From Natronohydrobacter sp. (GTDB lineage Bacteria > Pseudomonadota > Alphaproteobacteria > Rhodobacterales > Rhodobacteraceae), in NCBI GenBank assembly GCA_007125005.1, contig SLDY01000109.1, forward strand, positions 1-37,576: DNA of 37,576 bases, in the 5' to 3' direction. The notes below the pieces were generated by a model. That model was not told where the DNA came from. It saw only the letters and a list, made by a program, of their open reading frames with translations, and did not search any database. A program made the translations under genes and the position numbers. Below are positions 16,923-26,378 of the stretch, in pieces. The number at the start of each line of letters is the position of its first letter. Position 1 is the stretch's first letter.

Positions 16923-18002
16923 ATGCGCAAGGTCCCGAACGCTGAGGAATTGATGGCAGAAATGAATGACCGCTCGCGGGAGGTGTTCCGGCGCGTGGTA
17001 GAGGGATATCTGCAATCGGGCCAGCCTGTAGGCTCTCGAAGCCTGACCCGCGACATGAGCGAGAGAGTATCGGCGGCAACTGTCCGTAATGTGATGCAGG
17101 ATCTCGAATATCTCGGGCTTCTTGAAGCGCCGCATGTCTCGGCGGGGCGGTTGCCGACAAATCTTGGATTGCGCCTGTTTGTCGATTCCATCCTCGAGGT
17201 TTCGCCACTGGATGCGCAGGATCGAGAAAAGCTCGATTCGACGCTTGGCAGTAACGAACGGGATGTAAATTCGCTCTTATCACAGCTTGGGGGGGCCTTG
17301 AGCGGTATCACGCATGGTGCCTCACTGGTGCTTTCTCCCAGGCATGAGGCTGAGATACGGCATATCGAATTCGTTTCGCTCTCGCCGGAGCGTGCGCTTG
17401 TGGTACTGGTTTTTTCTGACGGCCATGTCGAGAATCGTCTTTTCACGCCACCGCGTGGCATGACCCCATCGGCAATGCGCGAGGCGGCGAATTATCTCAA
17501 CTCGATGATCGAAGGCGCGACTGTTCCGCAGCTTCTGGCGCGATTTCGGGCCGAGATCGCACGCGACCGACGTGAGATCGATGCGCTGGCGGCATTGCTG
17601 GTCGAACAGGGTCTCGCCGTCTGGGAGCAGGAGGGCGAGCCTGAGGCCCGGTTGATCGTCCGGGGGCGGGCGAATTTGCTTGACGAGGGCGCACCGGCTG
17701 AGGATATCGAGCGCATTCGAATCCTCTTTGACGATCTGGAGCGCAAGCGCGATATAACCGAGTTTCTGGAACTGACCGAACAGGGCGAAGGGGTACGGAT
17801 CTTTATCGGGGCGGAGAACCGTCTTTTCTCGCTGACGGGTTCAACTCTGGTGGTTTCTCCTTATATGAACGCGGAGCGGAAGATCATTGGTGCGGTGGGC
17901 GTGATCGGGCCAACGCGGCTGAATTACGGGAAGATCGTACCGATTGTGGATTATACTGCGCAGCTTGTCGGGCGGATATTGTCGGACCGGCGCGCCGAGT
18001 GA
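16923..18002 (+). CDS. hrcA: Heat-inducible transcription repressor HrcA
   Basis: HrcA represses groESL and sometimes dnaK operons by binding CIRCE elements. The frame opens at 16740, inside rph. The chosen ATG at 16923 (MRKVPNAEELMAEMNDRSREVF) has GGAG upstream and gives 359 residues, normal for the family. The N-terminal winged helix holds GQPVGSRSLTRDMSERVSAATVRNVMQDLEYLGLL and HVSAGRLPTNLGLRLFVD. The GAF-like dimerisation domain follows, ending with GAVGVIGPTRLNYGKIVPIVDYTA. It is 18 bp from grpE. No CIRCE element is visible upstream. Confidence 0.94.
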   Translation: MRKVPNAEELMAEMNDRSREVFRRVVEGYLQSGQPVGSRSLTRDMSERVSAATVRNVMQDLEYLGLLEAPHVSAGRLPTNLGLRLFVDSILEVSPLDAQDREKLDSTLGSNERDVNSLLSQLGGALSGITHGASLVLSPRHEAEIRHIEFVSLSPERALVVLVFSDGHVENRLFTPPRGMTPSAMREAANYLNSMIEGATVPQLLARFRAEIARDRREIDALAALLVEQGLAVWEQEGEPEARLIVRGRANLLDEGAPAEDIERIRILFDDLERKRDITEFLELTEQGEGVRIFIGAENRLFSLTGSTLVVSPYMNAERKIIGAVGVIGPTRLNYGKIVPIVDYTAQLVGRILSDRRAE

Positions 18003-18020
18003 AGAAAGAAGGTAGAGCAT

Positions 18021-18602
18021 ATGGCCGAAGCAAAGCCGAACCTGCAACTGGATCCTGAAACCCAGGATATTGAGACCGCAGCGCCAGAATCGGGAATGGA
18101 CGGGCAGGAAGACCCGCTTGCCGCATTCGAGGCGGAAATTGCCGGTCTGATTGCCGAACGCGACGAGATGCGCGACCGGATGATGCGGGCGCTCGCCGAT
18201 GCCGAGAACAGCCGCAAGCGCGCCGAGAAGGATCGCCGCGATGCGCAGCTTTATGGTGGTGCACGGATCGCGCGCGACATGTTGCCTGTCTATGACAATT
18301 TGTCCCGCGCACTTGCAGCGGCCACTGAGGAAACCCGGACGGCTGCAGCCGGTCTGGTCGAGGGTGTGGAGCTGACCTTGCGTGAGTTGACCAATATTCT
18401 GGTCAAGCACGGTGTGGAGCGGATTTCACCTGTCGAGGGCGATATGTTTGACCCGCATCTGCATCAGGCAATGTTCGAGGCTCCGGTTCCGGGCACGCGC
18501 GCGGGGCAGATCATTCAGGTGATGGCCGAAGGATTCATGCTGCATGACCAGCTTCTGCGCCCTGCCCAGGTTGGGGTTTCCTCGACGCCTGCGGGGAATT
18601 GA
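18021..18602 (+). CDS. grpE: Nucleotide-exchange factor GrpE
   Basis: GrpE releases ADP from DnaK. The 193-residue protein has an acidic N-terminus, a long coiled coil (about residues 38-85, including AEIAGLIAERDEMRDRMMRALADAENSRKR), the four-helix region (ARDMLPVYDNLSRAL) and the C-terminal beta domain (FDPHLHQAMFEAPVP, VMAEGFMLHDQLLRPAQVGVS). It lies just after hrcA. The stop codon overlaps copy B of the recurring intergenic motif. Confidence 0.96.
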   Translation: MAEAKPNLQLDPETQDIETAAPESGMDGQEDPLAAFEAEIAGLIAERDEMRDRMMRALADAENSRKRAEKDRRDAQLYGGARIARDMLPVYDNLSRALAAATEETRTAAAGLVEGVELTLRELTNILVKHGVERISPVEGDMFDPHLHQAMFEAPVPGTRAGQIIQVMAEGFMLHDQLLRPAQVGVSSTPAGN

Positions 18603-18625
18603 GTATTTTTGGCAAGATGAAGATC
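18599..18625 (+). repeat. Recurring intergenic motif, copy B
   Basis: GAGTATTTTTGGCAAGATGA (18601-18620), followed by AGAT, fills the whole 21-bp gap between the converging grpE and mutS genes and overlaps the grpE stop. It matches copies at 1285-1312 (minus) and 21350-21377. Unlike those two, no hairpin precedes it. Confidence 0.6.
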
Positions 18626-21242
18626 AGGGTTTGCTGAGCGCCTTTAGCTCATAGAGCAGATCGAGAGCCTCGCGGGGTGTCAGCTCATCGGGGTTCATTG
18701 CCCTGAGCCTGTCTAGCGCGGGGTTGGGGTCTGGTTTGGGGGCCTGAGGCTTGGCAACTGAAAAAAGCGGCAGATCATCGATCAGTGCCTTGGATGATGC
18801 ACCGCTTTCACCCTGTTCAAGTGCGTTGAGGACTTCGCGCGCACGCGCAATCACAGGCTCGGGCAGACCCGCGAGCCGTGCGACCTGCACGCCGTAGCTG
18901 CGATCGGCCGCCCCGCGGCGGACCTCGTGCAGGAAGATCACCTCGCCTTCCCATTCCTTGACACTGACCGTTGCATTCTCAACTCCGGCAAGCCGCCCTG
19001 CGAGCGCAGTCATTTCATGATAATGCGTGGCAAAAAGTGCGCGGGCACGGTTGACATCATGCAGATGTTCCAGCGTGGCCCAAGCGATTGAAAGTCCGTC
19101 ATATGTGGCCGTGCCACGCCCGATCTCATCGAGGATCACAAGCGCGCGGTCATCGGCCTGATTGAGGATTGCGGCGGTTTCCACCATCTCGACCATGAAG
19201 GTCGAGCGTCCGCGGGCAAGATCGTCGGAGGCCCCCACACGGCTGAAAACCTGACTGACCAGTCCGATATGGGCTGTGCGTGCGGGCACATATGCGCCGA
19301 TCTGGGCAAGGATCGCAATCAGTGCATTCTGCCGCAAGAAGGTGGACTTGCCCGCCATATTCGGCCCTGTCAGCAGCCAGATCTTTGCGCTTTCTTCAGC
19401 GGAGAGATCGCAATCATTGGCGATGAAGGGTGCGCCCGCGCGCTTGAGGGCGGCCTCGACCACGGGATGCCTTCCGCCCTCGATATGGAAAGCCCGCGAG
19501 GTATCGAGCTGCGGTGCACACCAGTCTTGTGCTTGCGCGATATCGGCCAGCGCGGCGGCAAGATCAATCTCGGCCAGCGCACGGGCGGTCTGGGTGAGGG
19601 CGGCTGCATCGCTGAGGATCGCCGCGCGCAAGGCTTCGAACAGGTGTTTCTCGATTTCCAGCGCGCGGGCACCGGCATTGAGGATGCGGGTTTCCATCTC
19701 TGACAGGTCTGGTGTCGTGAAGCGCACCTGATTGGCTGTGGTCTGGCGGTGGATATAGCGATCCGCGCGGGCATGCATCTTCTCGGCATGGGTGGCCGTG
19801 ACCTCGATGAAATAACCCAGCACATTGTTATGCTTGATCTTAAGGGATGCAATTCCGGTATCCTGTGCATACTCCGCCTGCATGGTTGCGATCACCGCGC
19901 GCCCTTCGTCGCGCAGTTTGCGCGCCTCGTCGAGATCGCTGTCATGGCCCGGCGCGATGAAGCCACCATCGCGGGTGAGAATCGGAGGCTCGGCGATGAG
20001 AGCCTCGTCAAGTTCGTGAAGAAGTGTGTCATGGCCAACCAGCGCTTGGCTGGCCTCTTGCAGGAGGGGCGGCAGTTCTTCGGGGGCAAGCTGCGCGGCG
20101 ATGTCTCGCGCGGCTGAAAGCCCGTTTCGGATCGCGGCCATATCGCGCGGGCCTGCACGCTCGAGGGCGAGGCGGGATAGCGCACGATCGAGATCGGGGA
20201 CTTCTTTCAGTGCTGCGCGCAGCTCAGTGCGCAGGCGCGGGGCGTTGCGCAGGAAGCTGACGGAGGCTTGTCGGGCAAGGATCGTTTCAAGCCTGCGTGA
20301 GGGCGAGGACAGGCGGCGCTCAAGCAAGCGCGCACCAGCGGCGGTGACTGTGCGGTCTATTGTCTGAAGCAGCGAAGCCTCACGTGCGCCGTTCAGTGAT
20401 TGCGTGAGTTCGAGATTTCGCCGCGTGGCGGCGTCGATCTGGACGAGTTCTTCAGCACTGTCGCGTTGTGGGGCCTGCAAAAGCGGCAGCTTGCCGCGCT
20501 GCGTTAGGTCCAGATAATCCACCAGCGCCCCCAGCGCTGCATGCTCGGCGCGGGAGAACTGGCCGAATCCGTCGAGCGATTTCACCTTGTAGAGCGTGCA
20601 AAGCCGCGCCTCGGCAGCCTGACTGTCGAAACTCGCGGGCGCAAGGCCGGTGAGCGCGGCACCCATATCTTCGGCAACCGGGCGGATCTCTTCGGCTTTT
20701 GGGTCGCTCACCAGCAGCTCGCGCGGCGCAAGCCGGGCAAGCTCGGGGCCAAGCCGCTGGCGTGGGCAGGGCATCACACGGATCTGGCCGGTAGATATAT
20801 CCACCCAGGCCAGCGCGGCGTCGCTGCGCAGCTCGGCGAAAGCGGCAAGGAAATTATGCCGTCGGGCTTCCAGAAGCGAGTCTTCTGTCAGTGTGCCCGG
20901 GGTGACAAGGCGGACCACATCGCGCCGGACCACGGATTTGGAGCCGCGCTTCTTCGCCTCCTCCGGGCTCTCCATCTGCTCGGCAATCGCCACGCGAAAA
21001 CCCTTGCGGATCAGCGTCAGCAGATAGCCTTCGGCGGCATGGTGGGGCACGCCACACATGGGGATATCTTCGCCCAGATGCTGCCCGCGTTTGGTCAGCG
21101 CAATGTCGAGCGCGGCCGCTGCAGCCACGGCATCGTCGAAGAACAGCTCGTAGAAATCGCCCATGCGGTAGAAGAGCAGCGCATCGGGGTGCTGGGACTT
21201 CACCTCGAGATACTGGGCCATCATGGGGGTGATGGTGCTCAC
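18624..21242 (-). CDS. mutS: DNA mismatch repair protein MutS
   Basis: MutS recognises mismatches and starts repair with MutL. The frame is open from 21368, but the true start is taken as the GTG at 21242 ([15 protein letters not shown]) because AAGGA lies 9 nt upstream and the longer N-terminus is arginine-rich and unlike the family. That gives 872 residues, the normal size. The mismatch-reading F-x-E lies in [13 protein letters not shown]. The ATPase has the Walker [10 protein letters not shown], the signature [18 protein letters not shown], and Walker [23 protein letters not shown]. It converges with grpE and diverges from the malic enzyme. Confidence 0.96.
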   Translation of the reverse strand: MSTITPMMAQYLEVKSQHPDALLFYRMGDFYELFFDDAVAAAAALDIALTKRGQHLGEDIPMCGVPHHAAEGYLLTLIRKGFRVAIAEQMESPEEAKKRGSKSVVRRDVVRLVTPGTLTEDSLLEARRHNFLAAFAELRSDAALAWVDISTGQIRVMPCPRQRLGPELARLAPRELLVSDPKAEEIRPVAEDMGAALTGLAPASFDSQAAEARLCTLYKVKSLDGFGQFSRAEHAALGALVDYLDLTQRGKLPLLQAPQRDSAEELVQIDAATRRNLELTQSLNGAREASLLQTIDRTVTAAGARLLERRLSSPSRRLETILARQASVSFLRNAPRLRTELRAALKEVPDLDRALSRLALERAGPRDMAAIRNGLSAARDIAAQLAPEELPPLLQEASQALVGHDTLLHELDEALIAEPPILTRDGGFIAPGHDSDLDEARKLRDEGRAVIATMQAEYAQDTGIASLKIKHNNVLGYFIEVTATHAEKMHARADRYIHRQTTANQVRFTTPDLSEMETRILNAGARALEIEKHLFEALRAAILSDAAALTQTARALAEIDLAAALADIAQAQDWCAPQLDTSRAFHIEGGRHPVVEAALKRAGAPFIANDCDLSAEESAKIWLLTGPNMAGKSTFLRQNALIAILAQIGAYVPARTAHIGLVSQVFSRVGASDDLARGRSTFMVEMVETAAILNQADDRALVILDEIGRGTATYDGLSIAWATLEHLHDVNRARALFATHYHEMTALAGRLAGVENATVSVKEWEGEVIFLHEVRRGAADRSYGVQVARLAGLPEPVIARAREVLNALEQGESGASSKALIDDLPLFSVAKPQAPKPDPNPALDRLRAMNPDELTPREALDLLYELKALSKP

Positions 21243-21304
21243 TTGCGCGTCCTTCGGAACTGTTTGGTCTGTTGAGTGGTAACGAAAGGCGCGGGCGGGG
21301 AAAA

Positions 21305-21322
21305 GGGGGCGCTCGCGCCCCC
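21305..21322 (-). terminator. GC-rich hairpin between mutS and the malic enzyme gene
   Basis: GGGGGC (21305-21310) pairs with GCCCCC (21317-21322). On the minus strand the hairpin is followed by CTTTTC, so it is terminator-like in the direction of mutS, 60 bp before the mutS start. It could be an attenuator or a stop for antisense reading. Copy C of the recurring motif begins 28 bp beyond it. Confidence 0.5.
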
Positions 21323-21349
21323 TCTTTCGGCTACGCCTCAATTCACCCC

Positions 21350-21377
21350 CTGAGGATATTTGGAGCAAGGATGAAAA
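21350..21377 (+). repeat. Recurring intergenic motif, copy C
   Basis: TGAGGATATTTGGAGCAAGG followed by ATGAAAAC resembles the other two copies, with G for T and one inserted base. It lies about 100 bp upstream of the malic enzyme start and downstream of a GC-rich hairpin, the same order as at copy A. Confidence 0.55.
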
Positions 21378-21476
21378 CCGATGTTTGCGGTAACATCCCG
21401 CCGCTGTGATCGGTTTTGTTGTGATGTGCGAATACGAGGGTTATGAAACGCGACAGTCAGAGGGGGAGCCTGCGGC

Positions 21477-23732
21477 ATGTCGCGAAACAAATTCACCAAA
21501 GAGGAGGCGCTGGCCTATCACCATCTGCCCGAGCCGGGCAAGTTGGAGGTCGTCGCCTCGAAGCATATGGCGACGCAAGCGGATCTCTCGCTGGCCTACA
21601 GTCCGGGTGTCGCGGTACCTGTGCAGGCTATCGCGGATGATCCGCAAGCGGCTTATGACTATACCACCAAGGGTAATATGGTGGCGGTGGTCTCTAACGG
21701 GACAGCGATTCTGGGCATGGGCAACCTCGGTGCGCTGGCTTCAAAGCCGGTGATGGAAGGCAAGGCGGTGCTTTTCAAGCGCTTTGCGGATGTGAATGCC
21801 ATCGATATCCTGCTCGATACCGAAGATCCCGATGAGATCATTCAGGCGGTCAGACTGATGGGGCCGACCTTTGGCGGTGTCAATCTGGAAGATATCAAGG
21901 CGCCCGAATGCTTTATCATCGAGAGCCGGCTGAAGGAGCTGATGGATATACCCGTCTTTCATGACGACCAGCACGGCACGGCAGTGATTTGTGCTGCGGG
22001 GCTGATCAATGCCCTGAAGCTCTCAGGCAAGAAGCTGGAAGAGTGCCGGATCGTTCTGAATGGGGCCGGAGCGGCGGGAATCGCCTGTCTGGAGCTGATA
22101 AAATCCATGGGAGCACAGCAGGATAATTGCATCATGTGCGACACCAAGGGCGTGATCTATCAGGGCCGCACCGAAGGCATGAACCAGTGGAAATCTGCCC
22201 ATGCCGCGCGCACTGATGCGCGCACGCTGGAAGAAGCGATGGTGGGTGCAGATGTGTTTCTGGGTGTTTCGGCCAAGGGCGCGGTGACGTCGGCGATGGT
22301 GGCCAGCATGGCTGATAATCCGGTGATCTTCGCGATGGCCAATCCCGATCCCGAGATCACACCGGAAGAAGCACAGGCCGTGCGCGCTGATGCGATTGTG
22401 GCGACAGGGCGCAGTGATTATCCAAATCAGGTAAACAATGTGCTCGGTTTCCCTTATCTGTTTCGTGGAGCGTTGGATATCAATGCCCGCGCCATCAATG
22501 ATGAGATGAAGATCGCCTGTGCGCGGGCCTTGGCGGAACTGGCGCGCGAGGATGTGCCTGATGAGGTCGGGATGGCTTACGGGCGCAAGCTCTCCTTTGG
22601 CCGCGATTATATCATCCCGACGCCCTTTGATCCGCGCCTGATCCATACAATTCCACCTGCGGTCGCCAAGGCGGGGATGGATACGGGTGTTGCAAGGCGG
22701 CCTATCGTTGACATGGAGGGGTATATCCAATCGCTGAAGGCGCGTATGGATCCGACCGCGAGCATCTTGCAATCGATCCATGCCCGCGCGCGGCAGAAAC
22801 AATCGCGCATGATCTTTGCCGAGGGCGATGACGAGCGGGTGTTGCGCGCTGCAGTTGCCTATCAGCGCGGCGGCTATGGGCAAGCGCTGGTGGTGGGGCG
22901 CGAGGATGATGTGCGCGCGAAACTGGAGGCGGCTGGTCTGGGCGATGCCGTGCGTGAAATCACAGTGGTGAATGCTGGCAACACGCGGCATCTCGAGAGC
23001 TACAAGGCGTTTCTTTATAGCCGGCTTCAACGCAAGGGGCATGATCAGAAGGACGTGCACAGACTTGCTGCGCGCAACCGGCATGTGTTCGGGGCGTTGA
23101 TGCTGGCGCATGGGCATGGCGATGCCTTGGTGACAGGCGCGACGCGCAAATCGGCGCATGTGCTGGGTCTGGTCAATCATGTGTTTGATGCGCGGGCCAA
23201 GGATGGCGTAGCGGGTGTGACAGCGCTCTTGCACAAGGGCCGGATCGTGTTGCTGGCCGATACGCTGGTGCATGAATGGCCCGATGAGCACGATCTGGCC
23301 GATATCGCCACCCGCGCCGCCTCGGTCGCGCGGCATCTGGGTCTGGAACCGCGCGTGGCGTTCGTGAGTTTCTCGACTTTCGGCTACCCTGTTTCGGAGC
23401 GCGCTGAAAAGATGCACCTCGCCCCGCGTGTGCTCGACAAACGGGGAGTGGATTTCGAGTATGAGGGCGAGATGACTGTGGATGTCGCCCTGAACAGTGC
23501 TGCGGCGGCGCATTATCCCTTTTCGCGGCTGAACGGGCCAGCGAATATCCTTGTCGTGCCGGCACGCCATTCTTCCTCGATCTCGGTGAAGCTGATGCAG
23601 GAAATGGCAGGCGCGACCGTGATCGGGCCGATCCTCGCGGGTGTTCCGAAACCCATCCAGATCTGCTCGACAGGCTCGACAGCGAATGACATTATAAATA
23701 TGGCCGTGATGGCGGCCTGCGAGATTGTCTGA
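21477..23732 (+). CDS. maeB: NADP-type malic enzyme fused to a phosphotransacetylase-like domain
   Basis: Malic enzyme converts malate to pyruvate and CO2 with NADPH formation. The 751-residue protein is the long proteobacterial MaeB form. Residues up to about 430 hold the malic domain and nucleotide-binding domain, with YSPGVAVPV, KGNMVAVVSNGTAILGMGNLG, IKAPECFIIE, FHDDQHGTAVI and GAGAAGIACLEL. The remainder (from about 440, RMIFAEGDDERVLRAA to GVPKPIQICSTGSTANDIINMAV) resembles phosphotransacetylase; in characterised family members this half is regulatory and not catalytic. The ATG follows GGGAG. A sugar-kinase gene starts 11 bp downstream. Confidence 0.95.
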   Translation: MSRNKFTKEEALAYHHLPEPGKLEVVASKHMATQADLSLAYSPGVAVPVQAIADDPQAAYDYTTKGNMVAVVSNGTAILGMGNLGALASKPVMEGKAVLFKRFADVNAIDILLDTEDPDEIIQAVRLMGPTFGGVNLEDIKAPECFIIESRLKELMDIPVFHDDQHGTAVICAAGLINALKLSGKKLEECRIVLNGAGAAGIACLELIKSMGAQQDNCIMCDTKGVIYQGRTEGMNQWKSAHAARTDARTLEEAMVGADVFLGVSAKGAVTSAMVASMADNPVIFAMANPDPEITPEEAQAVRADAIVATGRSDYPNQVNNVLGFPYLFRGALDINARAINDEMKIACARALAELAREDVPDEVGMAYGRKLSFGRDYIIPTPFDPRLIHTIPPAVAKAGMDTGVARRPIVDMEGYIQSLKARMDPTASILQSIHARARQKQSRMIFAEGDDERVLRAAVAYQRGGYGQALVVGREDDVRAKLEAAGLGDAVREITVVNAGNTRHLESYKAFLYSRLQRKGHDQKDVHRLAARNRHVFGALMLAHGHGDALVTGATRKSAHVLGLVNHVFDARAKDGVAGVTALLHKGRIVLLADTLVHEWPDEHDLADIATRAASVARHLGLEPRVAFVSFSTFGYPVSERAEKMHLAPRVLDKRGVDFEYEGEMTVDVALNSAAAAHYPFSRLNGPANILVVPARHSSSISVKLMQEMAGATVIGPILAGVPKPIQICSTGSTANDIINMAVMAACEIV

Positions 23733-23743
23733 AGGGGGCGCGG

Positions 23744-24622
23744 GTGACGGTCTGGTGTTTCGGATCGATCAATATCGATCATTTCTACCGGCTTGGCCAT
23801 TTGCCCGCTCCTGGTGAGACACTCGCGGCTGACAGTTACCGGATAGAGCTGGGCGGTAAGGGGGCCAATCAATCGGTCGCGGCTGCGCTGGCCGGGGCAG
23901 AGGTACGCCATATCGGGGCCGTGGGCGCAGATGGCAGCGCGGCGCTGGCGCGGATGGAAGGATTTGGCATCGCATGTTCGGCTGTCCAGCGGCTGGAAGG
24001 GCCAACCGGCCATGCCGTTATCATGGTTGATCGGGCGGGCGAGAATGCGATTGTCATTCATCCCGGCGCTAATCGTGAGTTGGCGGTTAACCCTGCGCTG
24101 CAGGCACTTTCAGAGGCAGATCTGGGCGATATCTTGCTGCTGCAGAACGAAACAGCGCATCAGGCCGCACTGGCCGAGGCGGCGATGGGGCAGGGGATGG
24201 AGGTGATCTATTCTGCGGCGCCTTTCGATGTAGAGGCGGTGCGCGCCGTGATGCCTTTCGTGAATGTTCTGGTCGTGAACGCCGTTGAGGCTGCACAGTT
24301 GCAAGAGGCGCTGGGCCTCGAACTGGAGGAGTTGCCGGTTGAATCCGTTGTGGTGACACGCGGGGGTGACGGCGCGAGCTGGCTTGCAGGCGGCACACCC
24401 GAGATACATGTATCCGCGCTGCCCACGAAGGTGGTGGACACAACTGGCGCAGGCGATTGCTTCACCGGCGTTCTGGCTGCCGCGCTTGCGGAGGGGCAAG
24501 ACCCGGAATCGGCGATGCGCTTTGCGGCGGCTGCGGCAGCGATCCAAGTCTCGCGACCCGGCACGTCTGCGGCGATGCCGCGCCGCGACGAGATTGAGGC
24601 CTTACTTGGCGAAAGCGGCTGA
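23744..24622 (+). CDS. PfkB-family carbohydrate kinase (ribokinase-like)
   Basis: The 292-residue protein starts at a GTG 11 bp after maeB. It has both PfkB signatures: the N-terminal GGKGANQSVAAALAGAEVRHIG around residues 38-58, and the C-terminal VVDTTGAGDCFTGVLAAAL, whose GAGD forms the anion hole and whose Asp is the catalytic base. FGSINIDHFYRLGHLPAPGET fits the sugar-binding start of ribokinases. The sugar cannot be read from sequence; ribose or a nucleoside-derived sugar is the default guess. No sugar transporter or deoC/deoB genes adjoin. Its last 21 bp overlap the converging msrA. Confidence 0.88.
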   Translation: MTVWCFGSINIDHFYRLGHLPAPGETLAADSYRIELGGKGANQSVAAALAGAEVRHIGAVGADGSAALARMEGFGIACSAVQRLEGPTGHAVIMVDRAGENAIVIHPGANRELAVNPALQALSEADLGDILLLQNETAHQAALAEAAMGQGMEVIYSAAPFDVEAVRAVMPFVNVLVVNAVEAAQLQEALGLELEELPVESVVVTRGGDGASWLAGGTPEIHVSALPTKVVDTTGAGDCFTGVLAAALAEGQDPESAMRFAAAAAAIQVSRPGTSAAMPRRDEIEALLGESG

Positions 24623-25228
24623 CTCGCCCCAGAGCGCGCGTATGCGCTGGTCGCGCCCGCAAGCCTGACGATATTGCTGGTAGGCCACGCGGCGTTCCAC
24701 CCAGCCGAAGCGTGTGAGCGTGCGTTCGGTGGAATTGGCGTAATTCTGATGGAACTCGTCAGCCTCGTAGAAGGTCATTGCTTCGCGCACAGGTGTCACG
24801 ATACTTTGGCCCAGCTCGGCTTCTGCAGCGGCGATGGCAGCGCGGGCCTGTTCCATCTGCGCGGGCGTGGCGAAAATGGCCGTTGTGTAATGCGGGCCAC
24901 GGTCGCAGAACTGCCCGCCCGCATCCAGCACATCGACCGAGCGCAGGAAGAGATGCAGGATATGATCATAGCTGATGACTGCCGGATCGAAATGTATCTC
25001 GGCGACCTCCAGATGATCGGTGCGCCCGCGCGCGACATCCTCATAGATCGGATTGGGCGTTGTGCCGCCGGAGAAACCGACGCGCACATCAGTCACGCCC
25101 TGCACGCGGCGAAAATCGGATTCGACGCACCAGAAGCAGCCACCGGCGACAATCGCGGTCTGCGATGACTGAGCGTGGAGCGGCAACGCAAGCAACGCGA
25201 ACAATAGCGCAGTGAGATGGCGGAGCAT
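24602..25228 (-). CDS. msrA: Secreted peptide-methionine (S)-S-oxide reductase
   Basis: MsrA reduces the S-epimer of methionine sulfoxide. From the ATG at 25228 the protein has 208 residues and begins MLRHLTALLFALLALPLHAQ, a clear signal peptide, so it should act in the periplasm. The frame extends ten codons upstream with a charged sequence. The active-site GGCFWCVESDFRRVQGV carries the catalytic Cys; VGFSGGTTPNPIYEDV and HFDPAVISYDHILHLFLRSVD are also family blocks. It converges with the sugar kinase (21-bp overlap) and lies 72 bp downstream of the exporter gene on the same strand. A role in repairing oxidised envelope proteins is inferred. Confidence 0.93.
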   Translation of the reverse strand: MLRHLTALLFALLALPLHAQSSQTAIVAGGCFWCVESDFRRVQGVTDVRVGFSGGTTPNPIYEDVARGRTDHLEVAEIHFDPAVISYDHILHLFLRSVDVLDAGGQFCDRGPHYTTAIFATPAQMEQARAAIAAAEAELGQSIVTPVREAMTFYEADEFHQNYANSTERTLTRFGWVERRVAYQQYRQACGRDQRIRALWGESAAFAK

Positions 25229-25300
25229 GTTAACCCTTTCTGATCTTTTGCGAGACATGGCGCGGATTACGGATTTGCGCAGTCACAATGTGGTGAGTGG

Positions 25301-26311
25301 TTAAACCATCCCCAGAACAGAAAGGGCAATCATGGCAAGCCCGAGCAGCACGAGTGTTTCGATTATCACAATGGCGAGGTGCCCACCGCCCACGGCTGTC
25401 AGTGCCTTGAGCGAGGTTTTTACACCAAGCGCGGCGATGGCTGTGATCAGGCAAGCGCGCGAGATCATATCCACCTGCGCAACAAGCCCTGCAGGCAGGG
25501 TGATCACGCTGCCAAGGGCGACGAGCGCCAGAAACAGCACCATGAACCACGGCAGCAGCGGGATTTTTCCTTCGCCCTTGCCGGCGCCAGAAAGCCGCAG
25601 CACCAGAACGATGACGACCAGCACCACAGGCAACATGGCCACGCGGAAAAGCTTGGTGATGGTTGCGATCTCGCCCGCGCTGTCTGAGACAGAAAAGCCC
25701 GCTCCGACCACCTGCGCAACATCATGGATAGTGGCACCGATCAGAAATCCCTGCTGCCACTCGGAAAAGCCGAGTGTCTGAAAGAGCAGCGGATAGGCCA
25801 CCATGGCGATGGTCGAGAGCGCCGTGACCGCCATGACTGTAAAGAGCGTGTTCCGCTCCAGCTTGTCATTATGCGGGATCACGGCAGCAATCGCGAGCGC
25901 GGCAGAGGCCCCGCAAATGGCGACAGCGCCCCCGGTCAGCAGTGCAAAACGCCATTGGCGGCGAAAGAGTGGGGCGGTGATAAAGCCCGTTGCGATAGTC
26001 AGGGCGATAAGCCCTGCCAGAAGCCCGGCGCCACCCAGCCCGATTTCAGCAATATCATCGAGTGCGATGCGGATGCCCAGAAGCCCCACGCCCAGGCGCA
26101 GAACGAATTTCGCGGCAAACTCGATGCCTGCGCGGCAGGGGCCATCTTCGTGCAGGAAATTGAACGCCATACCCAGAAGCAGCGCGAACAGCATCACTGG
26201 CGCGCCGTAATGCATACCCAGAAAGGCCGACGCAGCCGCGATAGTGGCGGCGAGCATCAATCCCGGCCAGAGCGGGGCGGCGAAGGCGCGAATGGCGTTC
26301 AGATCTGGCAT
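25301..26311 (-). CDS. suyZ: YeiH/SuyZ-family putative sulfate or sulfite exporter
   Basis: The 336-residue protein begins at the ATG at 26311 (MPDLNAIRAFAAPLWPGLML) after an AGAGGG site; twelve more upstream codons are open but lack support. It has about ten membrane helices and the family blocks GVGLLGIRIALDDI, LTGGAVAICGASAALAIAAVIP and GATIHDVAQVVGAGFSVSD. This family (former UPF0324, PF03601) was linked to sulfur-oxyanion export through suyZ of Paracoccus pantotrophus. Lying directly downstream of suyA-suyB, it most likely exports sulfite or sulfate released from sulfolactate. A terminator separates it from suyB, so its expression may partly be uncoupled. The ion exported is inferred. 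Confidence 0.83.
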   Translation of the reverse strand: MPDLNAIRAFAAPLWPGLMLAATIAAASAFLGMHYGAPVMLFALLLGMAFNFLHEDGPCRAGIEFAAKFVLRLGVGLLGIRIALDDIAEIGLGGAGLLAGLIALTIATGFITAPLFRRQWRFALLTGGAVAICGASAALAIAAVIPHNDKLERNTLFTVMAVTALSTIAMVAYPLLFQTLGFSEWQQGFLIGATIHDVAQVVGAGFSVSDSAGEIATITKLFRVAMLPVVLVVIVLVLRLSGAGKGEGKIPLLPWFMVLFLALVALGSVITLPAGLVAQVDMISRACLITAIAALGVKTSLKALTAVGGGHLAIVIIETLVLLGLAMIALSVLGMV

Positions 26312-26333
26312 GTTGCCCTCTGGAAAGCATAAC

Positions 26334-26361
26334 AAAAGGGCGGGCATGGTGCCCGCCCTTT
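26334..26361 (-). terminator. Intrinsic terminator after suyB
   Basis: AAAGGGCGGGC (26335-26345) and its exact complement (26351-26361) form an 11-bp stem with a 5-nt loop. Read on the minus strand it is followed by TTTT-G. It lies 17 bp after the suyB stop and before the exporter gene, so the exporter depends on read-through or on its own promoter. Confidence 0.85.
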
Positions 26362-26378
26362 ATCCGTAGCGGCGAGGA

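Noticed and set aside
21243-21368. N-terminal extension of MutS (42 residues)
   Set aside because: It is rich in Arg, runs through the hairpin and recurring motif, and lacks a ribosome binding site, whereas the GTG at 21242 has AAGGA upstream.
22023-23570. Long open frame (515 codons, minus strand) antisense to the malic enzyme gene
   Set aside because: The opposite strand encodes a clear full-length enzyme. The antisense protein is His- and Arg-rich without any family motif, as expected for high-GC shadows.
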